64,000 bases of DNA from an uncultured Clostridia bacterium (GTDB lineage Bacteria; Bacillota; Clostridia; Christensenellales; QALW01): contig CAKSKV010000008.1 in NCBI GenBank assembly GCA_934465535.1, forward strand, positions 1-64,000. The letters are read 5' to 3'. The translations under genes were made by a program, and so were the position numbers. The number at the start of each line of letters is the position of its first letter. Within the stretch, counting starts at the first letter, position 1. The notes under the pieces were generated by a model. The model did not search any database and had not been told where the DNA came from. It saw only the letters and a list, made by a program, of their open reading frames with translations. Shown piece by piece: positions 16,946-26,531 of this stretch.

Positions 16946-18724
16946 ATGAAGAAAGCATTGGCGGTGCTTATGTGCATTATCGCACTGCTTCTGGCGGCGT
17001 GTACGCCCGGGGCAACCGGCGAAACGACTCCGAGCGCCGGAACGGAAAACACGCAGGATCCCCAGGAGGGGAAAAAGGATGCTTATGCGGACAACGGCGG
17101 CATGAATGTCAACTATCTGTGCGGTATTGACATGTTCGGCCGCAGCTTCGGCCCGGTTTCGGGCATGGACGAGAACAAAAAGGTCGGAATGTTCTATTTT
17201 ATTTGGCACGGCGAGAGCGGCAAGACCACCTTTGACAACACAAAGCAGCTTGCCGAGGACCCGGACACCTTCTGGGACATGACAAAAAATGTCGGCTCTT
17301 TCCATTACTGGGGCGAGCCGCTGTTCGGATACTATTTGTCATGGGATAAATGGGTTATTGCGCGCCATATAGAAATGCTTACATCGGCCGGAGTAGATTA
17401 TCTTGTATTTGATACAACAAACTCCGTTACATATAAGCAGGCTTATACGGCGGTATTTAAGGTGCTTCAGGAGTATAAGGAAGCGGGCTGGAATGTGCCC
17501 AAGGTGGTATTTTATACAAATTCCTATTCTGTGGGCACCATGCGCAACCTTTATGAGCAGCTTTATTCCAAAGGGCTTTATAAAGAGCTTTGGTATTGCC
17601 CGGACGGCGAAAAGCCCATGATAATAGGCAATCCCGATGATGCGGATTACAAGGGCGACAAATCCTTTTTGGATTTCTTTGATGTGCGCCTGTCCCAGTG
17701 GCCGGACGCGGCGTATAATCCCGACGGAATTCCGTGGATGGAGTGGAAATATCCTCAGCCCGTGCACAACGGCTTTATGAATGTCGCGGTGGCGCAGCAT
17801 CCGCAGCTGCCCTTCAGCGCCTCCATCACCGACCGAAGCCGCAACTGGGGCCGCGGATACAATTTTGAAACCAAGGAAAATGTAGAGGCGGACAGCCGCA
17901 AGGGCACAAACTTCCAGAGCCAGTGGGATACGGTGCTTGCAAACAAGGATAAAGTGGATAATGTGTTTGTTACGGGCTGGAACGAGTGGATAGCCATAAA
18001 GCTGGATCTGGGCGACGGCAAGCCGTGGTTTGTGGACTGCGCAACGGAGGAATTTTCCCGCGATATTGAGCCCATGAAGGGCGGCTACGAGGATGCCTTC
18101 TATTTACAGCTTTGCGACAATATAAGAAGATATAAGGGACAGCATGACGAAGTGCGTCTGCCCGATAAGAAAACAGTGGATATAAACGGCGAGCTTTCGC
18201 AGTGGGACGGTGTGAACAGCGTTTACAACTGCGTTACACAGCAGTCGGTAAAGCGTACGGGTAAGAGCGTTGACCGCCGTATAAACTATGCTCTTGATGC
18301 CGCACGCAACAATATTCAGCAGGTTAAAATTGCAAACGATGCCGATAAGCTGTATTTCTATATCAAATGTGAAAATGCCGTTACGGATGCCGATAAGGCC
18401 GATTTTATGAACATATATCTCGGCACCGGCGAGCTTGCGCTCAAGGGCTGGAACGGATATGAATATGTGCTTAATTGCGGTGACGGCAGCCTCAGCAGCC
18501 TTGATGCAGAGGGTAAACGCACCCGCATAGCAAATATCGAGGTTAAGGTTTCCGGAAACACCGTGCAGGCCTCGGTAAGCCGCAGCGATATTGCCGCTAT
18601 GGAAGTATCGGGCATATATTTCAAGGTTGCGGACGCCGTAAGCAGCACGGATATAATGGATACCTATACATACGGCAAGAGCCTGCCTATGGGACGCCTC
18701 AGCTACTACTATTATTTCGGATAA
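16946..18724 (+). CDS. Lipoprotein, GH99/GH71-like glycosidase with C-terminal CBM9-like domain
   Basis: 592 aa. The signal peptide ends in the lipobox LLAAC (Cys about 19), so the protein is anchored outside the cell. Residues about 60-395 resemble the GH99/WbsX-like barrel: KVGMFYFIWHG, IEMLTSAGVDYLVFDTT and VFVTGWNEWIA. Residues about 400-592 start with VDINGELSQWDGV and look like a CBM9-type carbohydrate-binding sandwich. Such enzymes act on mannan- or fucose-containing glycans as endo-glycosidases, but the activity here is only inferred. AGGAGG precedes the ATG; it appears monocistronic, ending at a terminator. Confidence 0.75.
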   Translation: MKKALAVLMCIIALLLAACTPGATGETTPSAGTENTQDPQEGKKDAYADNGGMNVNYLCGIDMFGRSFGPVSGMDENKKVGMFYFIWHGESGKTTFDNTKQLAEDPDTFWDMTKNVGSFHYWGEPLFGYYLSWDKWVIARHIEMLTSAGVDYLVFDTTNSVTYKQAYTAVFKVLQEYKEAGWNVPKVVFYTNSYSVGTMRNLYEQLYSKGLYKELWYCPDGEKPMIIGNPDDADYKGDKSFLDFFDVRLSQWPDAAYNPDGIPWMEWKYPQPVHNGFMNVAVAQHPQLPFSASITDRSRNWGRGYNFETKENVEADSRKGTNFQSQWDTVLANKDKVDNVFVTGWNEWIAIKLDLGDGKPWFVDCATEEFSRDIEPMKGGYEDAFYLQLCDNIRRYKGQHDEVRLPDKKTVDINGELSQWDGVNSVYNCVTQQSVKRTGKSVDRRINYALDAARNNIQQVKIANDADKLYFYIKCENAVTDADKADFMNIYLGTGELALKGWNGYEYVLNCGDGSLSSLDAEGKRTRIANIEVKVSGNTVQASVSRSDIAAMEVSGIYFKVADAVSSTDIMDTYTYGKSLPMGRLSYYYYFG

Positions 18725-18783
18725 CGGCAATAAGGCGAAAACAACGAAAAAGTGCATATATGAACATAAAAGCATATATAACA

Positions 18784-18820
18784 ATACCGTCCGGGAATTC
18801 TCCCGGACGGTATTTTATAA
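18784..18820 (+). terminator. Terminator of the GH99-like gene
   Basis: A perfect 13-bp stem (ATACCGTCCGGGA with its complement) and a 4-base ATTC loop, followed by TTTATAA. Confidence 0.85.
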
Positions 18821-18888
18821 TCCGTATTTTCAAATCGCCTCCGGCACGGAAAGGCCATTTTATTGCCGATCCCGCCTGCGGGAATATA

Positions 18889-18917
18889 AATAAAAAACCG
18901 CAGAGCCTGCCCTGCGG
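18889..18917 (-). terminator. Terminator of the GH32-like gene
   Basis: Read on the minus strand, a CCGCAG/CTGCGG stem with a GGCAGG-type loop is followed by a run of six T residues. It lies about 55 bases after the GH32-like stop codon. Confidence 0.75.
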
Positions 18918-18973
18918 TATAAACAAACATATGCGGTATTGCTTTCAGCACGCTCTTTCAGCTGCCGGGCAAT

Positions 18974-21628
18974 TTATTCCGGCTGCTTTTTTCTGCGCTT
19001 TTTGGCTATTATCGCTGCCGTAATGCCTCCTGCAAGCACTGCCGCACCGGCACAGGCGCCGATAATTACCCCTGTCATGCTTTTTGCACTGCCCGCAAGC
19101 TGCCGCAGCGCCTGAGCATTTTCCTTGCTGTCTGCCGGCATACAGGCGCGCTCACCGTTTGAAAGCGCATCATAGCGCTCAAGCAGACGGGCGGCTGCTT
19201 TTTTATCACCGGCGGAAAGGGCGGCGGCCATATCACGGTTTAGCTCGTCAAGCATCGCGGTGTTTTCCGTTATGCTCTCGCGGTTCATGCGGTTCAGGCG
19301 GTAAACATTAAGGGTGAGTATCTTAACCGGGGCATCGCAGAAAAGGGCGCATTCCTGCCCGTCTGCGGAGTTATAAGCCATGCCGCCGTGATACACCTCG
19401 CCGTTATACCATACATCCAGCGCGTTTGCATCCAGTATAACACGCATAGTTACAGTATCGCCGCTTTTTTGCAGCTTTGTTTTGTACACAAAGGCGCAGG
19501 ATTCATCTATGCGCGATTTATCGGTGCATACCGTGCCCGATGCGGCGTCATATTTAAGCTCAATATATTTATTATCCCCCATGCAGAGGCGCAGGCCGAA
19601 CTCGGAGGCCGTTTGCATATCTATTTCCGCCTCAATATCAAGCAGCGGACCCGTTATTCCTTCAAGCGGATTTTCTGCGGGCGAAACAACGCAATCCTTA
19701 AGCTCCAGCAGAGTCTCGCTGCGCTTTTGCGCAAATTCCTTTATCGGGTGATAGGTTATCCGCGGCTGACCGTTTATGTTTTCAAGCCTCAGCTCGGTGG
19801 GCAGGGAAAGACCGTTCCACCAGGTTTTGCCCTGATATCCGCCGAAATCGCGCATCCAGCTCATTTGTATCCGGCGTCCGTCCTGCGTGCAGTAGAAGGT
19901 TTGCGAAGCGTAGTTTTCGCAGAACAGCCCGTAGCTTTCGGCAGATCCGGGCCAAAGCTCCTTTACGCCGTCCACCGGGGTTATTTTATCGCTTGTGGGG
20001 GTAAAGCATATTTTTCCGTTTGCATTTTTGCCGAGATCCCCCAGCATATACCATGCTCCGGCAGCATAAAGCACCCAGTAACGCTTTCCGTCAAGCTCCA
20101 TGGGGAAAAGGTCGGGGCACTCCGTAACCAGCGGTCTGCGGTCCTTTCTTATGGTGGAATTGTAGGTCCAGTTTATAAGGTCGGGGGAGGTGAACAGCAT
20201 CGCCTTGTCGCCGCAGGCGATAAGCACCCATGTGCCGCCGTTTTCCATGGTGGGATCATCATACCATATAACCTTGGGGTCGCGGAAACCGGCGGAATAC
20301 ATATTGTTCGTATTGGGAATTACCGCCTCTTTATATTTTTTGAAGCTTACACCGTGATCCGCAGACCATGCAAGCCCTACGGAGCACTGCCCCAAACCGT
20401 TTTTGCCGCCGTAGTAGGTGTAAAGAAATACCATGCGGGATTCCGGCGGCACCGATTCGTCAAACAGTCCGCTTGTGTTGTTTTTGTCAATCACGCCGCT
20501 GCCCGACCAGCAAACGCCGTTTTCATCGGGAGTTATCGCAAGGGCCGTTTCCTCCCAGTCTATCAGGTTGCGGCTTACCGCGTGCCCCCAGCTCTTGGTT
20601 TCTCCGCCCCCCTGATAGCCGCGGAATGCATAATCGCACTGAAAGAAAAGATGGTAAAGCCCCGTATACTCGTCATAAATAAGCCCGTTGGGATCGTTTA
20701 TAGAAAACGCCTCCGGGGAAAAATGCAGCTGCATACGCCGGCGCTCGTTGTAAAGCAGCGAAGGGCTCTGGCGGCGCACGATGTTTACCTTCACGGTGCG
20801 GGAAAGCCCTTCGCGGCTTGTAACCGTTACCGGGATGATATTAAGCCCCACATTCAGCGAAACCTCGCATGTGCCGCCCGCAGACCCGTTTATTGCAACG
20901 GTATTGTCCCCGTCCGCTTCGGCGGATATCACGGTTTTTCTTATATCAAATTCAACATTTGCCCAATAATCGGTCTGCTCTGCGTCAAAGGGCACATCAA
21001 ATTCAATATCGGATGCGTTAAGCGAGGTAAGACAGGGCGTTTGGGAAAGCTTAAGGGATATTTCTTCAAATTCAGCTTGGGCACTGCAGCACATAACGGC
21101 AATATAACCTCCTTGATAATCATCAGTCTGATATGTATAAGTAACAGCACCGTTAACATAGCCGGTTATTGTTTTTCCGGCATCGCATTCCACGCGGATG
21201 GTAAGGTATTCGGCCTGCTTTTCACTTTCGCTGAGTAAGCGGGAGCGGATGTAGTCGTTTTTGGCATTGGTTTCGCGGAACATTGCGCTGTACCCGCCGC
21301 TTTGGCTGAAGTTTACGCAGTGCCAGCGTGCGGCTGGGTCATCCGGCTTGGGTATTCCGAAGGCAAGCCCGGCGGCATTGCCGGAGAAAATACGCACCTT
21401 GGCGGAAAAGCACCAGCTTTGGTCCTTTTCAAGGAATGTATCCGAAACGCAGAAAACATTTCCGTCTCCGCCGCCGACGACCCGCCCGTTTTCGGTTTTC
21501 CATTTTCCGCTTACGCTTCTGAAGTGCAATTCAGGGTCGCCCTGCGCTTCGGCGCTTACGGAAAAGCCTATGCACACAAGCGGCATAAGCAAAAGCAAAG
21601 ACAGCATGGCACAAATAAACTTTTTCAT
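18974..21628 (-). CDS. Exported, membrane-tethered GH32-like beta-fructosidase
   Basis: 884 aa. A signal peptide (residues 1-28) is followed by a laminin-G-like sandwich (about 35-200), a cadherin-like beta sandwich (about 204-290), then a GH32 five-bladed propeller with NDPNG (nucleophile Asp about 312), RDPK (about 450) and ECPD (acid/base Glu about 503), and a C-terminal sandwich. The end has a membrane helix plus the tail KKRRKKQPE-like basic run, so the enzyme is held at the outer face without a sortase motif. It should cleave fructans or sucrose-type linkages; the exact substrate is unproven. No sugar permease lies beside it. Confidence 0.88.
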   Translation of the reverse strand: MKKFICAMLSLLLLMPLVCIGFSVSAEAQGDPELHFRSVSGKWKTENGRVVGGGDGNVFCVSDTFLEKDQSWCFSAKVRIFSGNAAGLAFGIPKPDDPAARWHCVNFSQSGGYSAMFRETNAKNDYIRSRLLSESEKQAEYLTIRVECDAGKTITGYVNGAVTYTYQTDDYQGGYIAVMCCSAQAEFEEISLKLSQTPCLTSLNASDIEFDVPFDAEQTDYWANVEFDIRKTVISAEADGDNTVAINGSAGGTCEVSLNVGLNIIPVTVTSREGLSRTVKVNIVRRQSPSLLYNERRRMQLHFSPEAFSINDPNGLIYDEYTGLYHLFFQCDYAFRGYQGGGETKSWGHAVSRNLIDWEETALAITPDENGVCWSGSGVIDKNNTSGLFDESVPPESRMVFLYTYYGGKNGLGQCSVGLAWSADHGVSFKKYKEAVIPNTNNMYSAGFRDPKVIWYDDPTMENGGTWVLIACGDKAMLFTSPDLINWTYNSTIRKDRRPLVTECPDLFPMELDGKRYWVLYAAGAWYMLGDLGKNANGKICFTPTSDKITPVDGVKELWPGSAESYGLFCENYASQTFYCTQDGRRIQMSWMRDFGGYQGKTWWNGLSLPTELRLENINGQPRITYHPIKEFAQKRSETLLELKDCVVSPAENPLEGITGPLLDIEAEIDMQTASEFGLRLCMGDNKYIELKYDAASGTVCTDKSRIDESCAFVYKTKLQKSGDTVTMRVILDANALDVWYNGEVYHGGMAYNSADGQECALFCDAPVKILTLNVYRLNRMNRESITENTAMLDELNRDMAAALSAGDKKAAARLLERYDALSNGERACMPADSKENAQALRQLAGSAKSMTGVIIGACAGAAVLAGGITAAIIAKKRRKKQPE

Positions 21629-21868
21629 ACAGCGTCATTCCTTTTTAGTGTTTTTATGCTCTGTAAAGGCTACTTTGACGCAGATCGGGCGGAAAATATA
21701 TTTTCACATAAAATGCAAAACAGCCGTGTCCCGTACAACAGCGCCGTATTGAATTATAAGCCTTACAGCAGGTGGAATGTCAATAGCCGTATTTCTGTTT
21801 TTATAAAAATTTGATGCGGAAAATTCATCGCACCTTGTAATGCCCGACTGCCCAAAAGGCAGACATTT

Positions 21869-22519
21869 TTACTGCTGGGCGGCTTTGTCGTCATAGCCGG
21901 CAAGGAGCATATCCGCCGATACGGGGTCTATGTGCACCACACAGGTGTCCAGCTCCGGCTCTGCGGGTATAAGCGAGGTATCGTAAAAAATTTCGCGGTA
22001 TATTCCGTCCTTCATGCCGGATATATCGGAGGGAAGCGGGGGATACAGCGTCAGATTGCGTTTTTCCTCTCTGAAATATATTTCCGGCTCGCCGGCTATT
22101 ATTCCGGCCTCATAAAGCCGGGCAGTCTGAAGGGAAAAATCGGGATCGTCTCCCGCGCGGCGGAGCACTATAAGGGGCAGCCCGTATACCGGCTCCCTTT
22201 TAACGGTAAAGCTCTCTTCAAGATATACGGCGCTTATTTCCCCTGCTTTGCATTCCTCCGCAGCGCCTATCGGCTCGGGACGCATGGAAAGCACCGGCAG
22301 CACGGTTTTGTCATGCAGCGCGGGAATACGGTAAAAGCGTGAAAGCCGCGGATTAAGCCCGAACATGCGCGCGCATACTACCGCCTTGCGAAGCGCTTCG
22401 CGGTTTATAAGGGGCAGCATGCCCGGTATACACCGGCATACGGGGCAGCTTTCCTCCATGCGGCAGGAGCAGAACAGCTTTGTATTAAGCTTTATCGGGT
22501 AGGCGGCAACGGCGTCCAC
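21869..22519 (-). CDS. Degenerate GatB-like protein (N-terminal part only)
   Basis: 216 aa. Residues 10-70 match the start of the amidotransferase B subunit, including KLNTKLFCSC...CPVC (two Cys pairs of the zinc site), then IPGMLPLINREALRKAV where GatB has LPGALPVLN. GatB is near 475 aa, so the kinase-like body after this region and the whole tail domain are missing or unrecognisable; residues 70-216 show only faint similarity. The GTG start follows AAGGAG and overlaps the end of the GatCA-like gene by 35 bases, implying coupled translation. It cannot perform tRNA-dependent amidation as known. Function unknown. Confidence 0.7.
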   Translation of the reverse strand: MDAVAAYPIKLNTKLFCSCRMEESCPVCRCIPGMLPLINREALRKAVVCARMFGLNPRLSRFYRIPALHDKTVLPVLSMRPEPIGAAEECKAGEISAVYLEESFTVKREPVYGLPLIVLRRAGDDPDFSLQTARLYEAGIIAGEPEIYFREEKRNLTLYPPLPSDISGMKDGIYREIFYDTSLIPAEPELDTCVVHIDPVSADMLLAGYDDKAAQQ

Positions 22520-24050
22520 GGCGTACCATCTCCTTTGTCATTTTTGTGGCCTGTTCGTATATGTTTCCAAGGCTCAGCAGGGTGCTTTCCGAAAACATGC
22601 GCCCTATTATAAGCAGTGCGATATTCTTCCCCTCCGGGGTAACGCCGCAGGGCAGGCTCAGTGCGCACAGCCCCGCAAGAGCCGGTATAAACTGAATGTC
22701 TGTCGGCGTTCCGGCGTCCGTAATGGCGGGCGCGATAACTGCGTTTACATCGCATAAAGCGCGCTCAAAGCCCTGTATCGTGCTGCCTCTTAGCCGCCGG
22801 GCCTCCGTCAGCAGCCTTTCGTTTCCAAGCAGCAGATGATGACGGAGTATCTCTCTGCGCGCATCAAATGGCAGAGAGGAAAAATCAGTCCTTCCGCTGC
22901 GCCGCCCTGCGGTGTCCTCAATTTTGCATTCGGCGGCGGCTATAAGGGAGGTAAGGACGGCCTCGCAGCCGCTTGTGGGCATTGCACGGCGCACAACCGT
23001 TGCTCCGAGCAGCTCAAAAAGCTCGGCGGCTTTGTTTACTGCGGCGGAAACGGCGGGGCCGGCAGTATCGGCGCAGTCGGCTATTCCTATGGTATATGTG
23101 CGTATATCAACAGCGGAAAGGGAGCCGTACCAGTCGGGCAGCTCCTGCGCAAAGGAGGTGCAGTCCCTGCGGCTGCCGGTAAATATCGGGCGCAGCGCCA
23201 TGGTAATATCCCGTACGCAGGAGGCGTGAAGCTGTACAATCTCCATAGAGGGGGCGCGGCACAGCACCCCGAAGCGGGAGCACAGTCCGTAGGTGGTGCG
23301 CAGCGATGTCACGCCGCACGCAGCGGATTCAATAAGAGAGGAGCCGACGCCGAGGCTGAAGGGCACGGCTCCGCACGCCACTGCCTGCGCGGCGTTATCC
23401 GGCTCCAAATTGTAGGGCAGGGAGCGGATATAACCCAGCGGCATTGCCCCGTCGTCCAACAGATTCCGCACCGTATCGGCATCGGCAGGAGGTGCGGCTT
23501 CTGCCGCCGGGCTTTTGCACCCACGCACATATATGCTTTCACTCACTCCGAACGGCACGCCCAAACATGTGGAAACGGCGTTGCCGAAGTTTGCGCGCTT
23601 TGCCGTGTCTTCGCCGAAAAGCACGCTGAACAGCCCGCTTTCTCCGGCAAGCTGCCGCCTGCGGCGGAAAATATCAAGCGGCGAAACCGCTTCCGTGCGC
23701 ACCACGGAGCTTATCTGGGACATATCCATTCCCATTGCTATCATTCGGCTTTTGCGTATTTCGGAGGGCGGCAGCTTTTGCCGTACAGACTCTCCGGAAT
23801 GAACAGAGGCGTGCACGGTGTCGGCATCGTCTTGGGCTTGGGGGCTGCGCGGCTCATCCGGGCGCAGATGGTTGTTGCAAAGGGGAAGGGGCTGAAGCAC
23901 CCCTCGGGCGTTTGCAGGCTGCAATACGGCTTGGTCAAGCTGCTCGCGCACGGCATCCAGCACATCGGGCGCAAGACCGAGACTTTTAAGCAATTCTCTT
24001 TCCGCTTTGTTCAAATAATTCACCCGCCCTTCCGGTTTTAAGCCGCGCAT
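22485..24050 (-). CDS. GatC-GatA fusion-like protein without amidase catalytic residues
   Basis: 521 aa. Residues about 13-68 resemble GatC (VREQLDQAVLQ ... VLQPLPLCNNHLRPDEP). The rest follows GatA: LGVPFGVSESI where GatA has GVPxxIKDNI, VACGAVPFSLGVGSSLIESAA where it has the GSDTGGSIRQPA serine loop, TTYGLCSRFG intact, and PALAGLCALSLPCG near the end. The catalytic Lys and both Ser of the amidase triad are therefore lost. The frame is open and codon use is normal, so it seems maintained. A GTG at 24023 after GGAAGGGCGG is an alternative start. Role unknown; a regulatory or structural pseudo-enzyme is one option. Confidence 0.75.
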   Translation of the reverse strand: MRGLKPEGRVNYLNKAERELLKSLGLAPDVLDAVREQLDQAVLQPANARGVLQPLPLCNNHLRPDEPRSPQAQDDADTVHASVHSGESVRQKLPPSEIRKSRMIAMGMDMSQISSVVRTEAVSPLDIFRRRRQLAGESGLFSVLFGEDTAKRANFGNAVSTCLGVPFGVSESIYVRGCKSPAAEAAPPADADTVRNLLDDGAMPLGYIRSLPYNLEPDNAAQAVACGAVPFSLGVGSSLIESAACGVTSLRTTYGLCSRFGVLCRAPSMEIVQLHASCVRDITMALRPIFTGSRRDCTSFAQELPDWYGSLSAVDIRTYTIGIADCADTAGPAVSAAVNKAAELFELLGATVVRRAMPTSGCEAVLTSLIAAAECKIEDTAGRRSGRTDFSSLPFDARREILRHHLLLGNERLLTEARRLRGSTIQGFERALCDVNAVIAPAITDAGTPTDIQFIPALAGLCALSLPCGVTPEGKNIALLIIGRMFSESTLLSLGNIYEQATKMTKEMVRRGRRCRLPDKA

Positions 24051-24340
24051 TTTTAACGCCTTCGCCGTAAACTCGGCTTTTGGCGCACGCGGCTGCCGTA
24101 ATTACAGAGAAAATTATAGCACACTGATATTTTCCAAGGCAAATAAATAAATGCTATGTTCCGCATTTGTGTTAATATTGTGCGAATAATTGTTATAACC
24201 GTACTACTGTATGTTAATATTTTGTCTTCAAAAAAAACAGGCGGAATGATATGATTATACTGCCTGCTGCGGCTAAGGGCTTTTATTGCCGACAGCATAT
24301 TATTTTGACTGACTTAACAATAAAACGGAGGTTGCATCCA

Positions 24341-25297
24341 ATGCGTTTACTTAAAAAATATATCCTGTCCGCTGCGGCAGCGGTGCTGCTTGCTTTTCTG
24401 TGCGTGCCGGCAAGCGCGCTTGAGACACCGTGGGATTCAAAGGATATACATATAAATGTTGCCGAAACCTTTTCCGATATGCAAAACGGCGAGGTGGTAT
24501 GGGATCAGGGAATATTCTGGACAGGCACCCCCTTTTATGAGTGGCCTGCGGCCAAATGGCAGGACGGACAGCTTGTTTTTACCGATTTTATGGGGCTTGA
24601 GGGCGGAGAGGATACGCGTATGACCTTCCGTATCCAAACAAACGAAATGAGCCTTGCGGATGCTTCCGGCAGTATCGGCATGGGCTTTTATGTGGAGAAC
24701 AATACCGATAAAGAGCAGAGCGTCGGGTTTTATATGGTGGGCATGGGGTGCTGCCTTAAAAATAAAAACGGTACCTCCATATATTTCTTCTCCGTTGACG
24801 GCAGCAGAACAGAAAGCGTTGTCGGCGATGCCGAAATGGCCATAATACCGCCCGGGCAGAAGGGCTATGTCGTGGCGTTCTATGAGGATTTTACGAACCT
24901 TTGGTCATCGGATGCCTATAATCCCGATACCGACCCCGTGCGCATGCCCGGCTTTGAGCTTACAAACCTGCGTGTGGACGGCAGCAAAGGGGAAACCGTG
25001 GTGCTGGACAATGTTTTTTATTTCGGCAGCGGCTGTATTGATAACAATAACGGGATAATCACCGTAAACACCGAGCCGGGACAAAGCACGCCGGGTGCGG
25101 AAACTCCGGCGCCGGAAGAAACACAATCAGCACAGCCGGAGCAGACCGAGTCTGCACAAGCCTCGCCCGATGCCACTGCCCGGCCGGAAAAGAGCGGCAT
25201 TAACGGCATGTATATAGCCGCGGGTGTTATAGCGGTGCTGGCTGTGGCGGCGGTGGTCATTGCCCTTATTGCGGCAAAAAAGAAGAAGGAAAAATGA
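24341..25297 (+). CDS. Exported, C-terminally membrane-tethered protein of unknown function
   Basis: 318 aa. A signal peptide (about 1-27, ending ASA) precedes a beta-rich domain (about 30-235) with repeats such as LVFTDFMGLEGGEDTRMTF and IPPGQKGYVVAFYEDF that resembles a carbohydrate-binding sandwich, though I cannot name a family. A linker rich in Thr, Pro, Glu and Gln (about 240-285) leads to a membrane helix and the basic tail AAKKKKEK. CGGAGG lies 9 bases before the ATG. It is one base upstream of the cytoplasmic beta-propeller enzyme, so the two are almost certainly co-expressed. Confidence 0.7.
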   Translation: MRLLKKYILSAAAAVLLAFLCVPASALETPWDSKDIHINVAETFSDMQNGEVVWDQGIFWTGTPFYEWPAAKWQDGQLVFTDFMGLEGGEDTRMTFRIQTNEMSLADASGSIGMGFYVENNTDKEQSVGFYMVGMGCCLKNKNGTSIYFFSVDGSRTESVVGDAEMAIIPPGQKGYVVAFYEDFTNLWSSDAYNPDTDPVRMPGFELTNLRVDGSKGETVVLDNVFYFGSGCIDNNNGIITVNTEPGQSTPGAETPAPEETQSAQPEQTESAQASPDATARPEKSGINGMYIAAGVIAVLAVAAVVIALIAAKKKKEK

Positions 25298-25298
25298 A

Positions 25299-26486
25299 AT
25301 GAGATATAACGATACCGACAACCATGCTCCGCTTGCCGATGCGGTGTGGGCGCCTCCGGCAAAACCCGTTGTGCTGGACGAAAAAAACGGTTGGCATCAG
25401 GGACCGACAGTGCTGGACGGCTTTTACAGCATGTATCAGCCCGAGGTCATATATGTAAAGGAACAGGATGTTCCGGGCGGTTATCCCTATCGTATGTGGT
25501 TTTTTGCATGGGCATATACGCAGGAAAATGACCCGGCGCCCGGCTATGAGGGCTATCCGGGCGGCGATGCGATATTCACGGCGCGTGCAAAAAGCATCGA
25601 CGGCCCGTGGGAGGTGTATTCCAAAAATGCAGACGGCTTTTTCTGGGATGACAGCCGCCGTGCGCAGCTTTGGTATCCGGTGCTTACCTGTGATGACAAA
25701 TGGTACGATTCCTGGCATGTGGGCGATCCCAGCATAGTGCTGGAGGACGGTATATTCTATATGGCATATTCCTCCATGGGCTGTGACGAGGACGGAATCC
25801 CGTATCATAAGCCCGGCGATACCGACGGCAACGCCGGCTGCATAATGGGGGCTGTCAGCACCGACGGAATACACTGGACGCGTTCAGAGCGGCCGCTTAT
25901 CGTGTGGGATAAGGAAAAAGGCTTCAACGAGCGTGAAAACAAAAAGGATTATTACGGCGGGCATCAGCGTCCCAGCCTTATGCTGGAGGACGGCATATGG
26001 AAAATGTGGTACGATTACCGCGAAAGCTACATAGGCTATGCCGAATGCAGCGGGGATTTCCTTACGGGGCCGTGGCAGGAAAAATACTGCGGCCGGCACA
26101 GCCTGCACCACAGCGTGGATTTTGATGTTATCCGCATAGGCGATATTTATTATGCATGGGGGGATCCGTACCTTTGCTGGGAGGGAATAAAGGATGAAAG
26201 AGTGCCCTTTTACCCCGATGATCCGGCAAACTGGTGCGGCCGCCAGATAGTGGAGTATCAGTCCCGCGACGGCTTTGCGTGGCAGGCAACCGGCTATTTT
26301 CTGCCCGATGACGGGTATGACGCCATACAGATTCCGCAGGCGTTTATAGACCACAAACGCAGACGGGTATGCATATTCTATGCCACTCAGCGCGGCAAGC
26401 GCGGAGGCGGGCAGTACGACTGGCGATGGGATACCCTGCGTTACAGATGGAAAAGCTTTGAGGATTTCGCTCTGCCGGAGCATTGA
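25299..26486 (+). CDS. Cytoplasmic beta-propeller glycosidase-like protein
   Basis: 395 aa, no signal peptide. Repeated strand motifs with acidic residues (WHVGDPSIVLEDGIFYMAYS, GGHQRPSLMLEDGIWKMWYD, VDFDVIRIGDIYYAWGDPY) mark a five-bladed beta-propeller of the GH43/GH62/GH32/GH68/GH130 type. The exact family is unresolved. The ATG at 25299, one base after the previous stop, is used; an upstream in-frame ATG lies inside that gene. It is the closest relative of the next gene, an exported version, so it arose by tandem duplication. It may process imported oligosaccharide. Confidence 0.75.
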   Translation: MRYNDTDNHAPLADAVWAPPAKPVVLDEKNGWHQGPTVLDGFYSMYQPEVIYVKEQDVPGGYPYRMWFFAWAYTQENDPAPGYEGYPGGDAIFTARAKSIDGPWEVYSKNADGFFWDDSRRAQLWYPVLTCDDKWYDSWHVGDPSIVLEDGIFYMAYSSMGCDEDGIPYHKPGDTDGNAGCIMGAVSTDGIHWTRSERPLIVWDKEKGFNERENKKDYYGGHQRPSLMLEDGIWKMWYDYRESYIGYAECSGDFLTGPWQEKYCGRHSLHHSVDFDVIRIGDIYYAWGDPYLCWEGIKDERVPFYPDDPANWCGRQIVEYQSRDGFAWQATGYFLPDDGYDAIQIPQAFIDHKRRRVCIFYATQRGKRGGGQYDWRWDTLRYRWKSFEDFALPEH

Positions 26487-26531
26487 CGCACATTATACAA
26501 AAGCCGGCACAGCCGGGAAAGGAATAATATT

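Noticed and set aside
19388..21238. 616-aa open frame on the plus strand
   Set aside because: Antisense to the GH32-like gene, whose catalytic motifs are intact; no homology or ribosome site.
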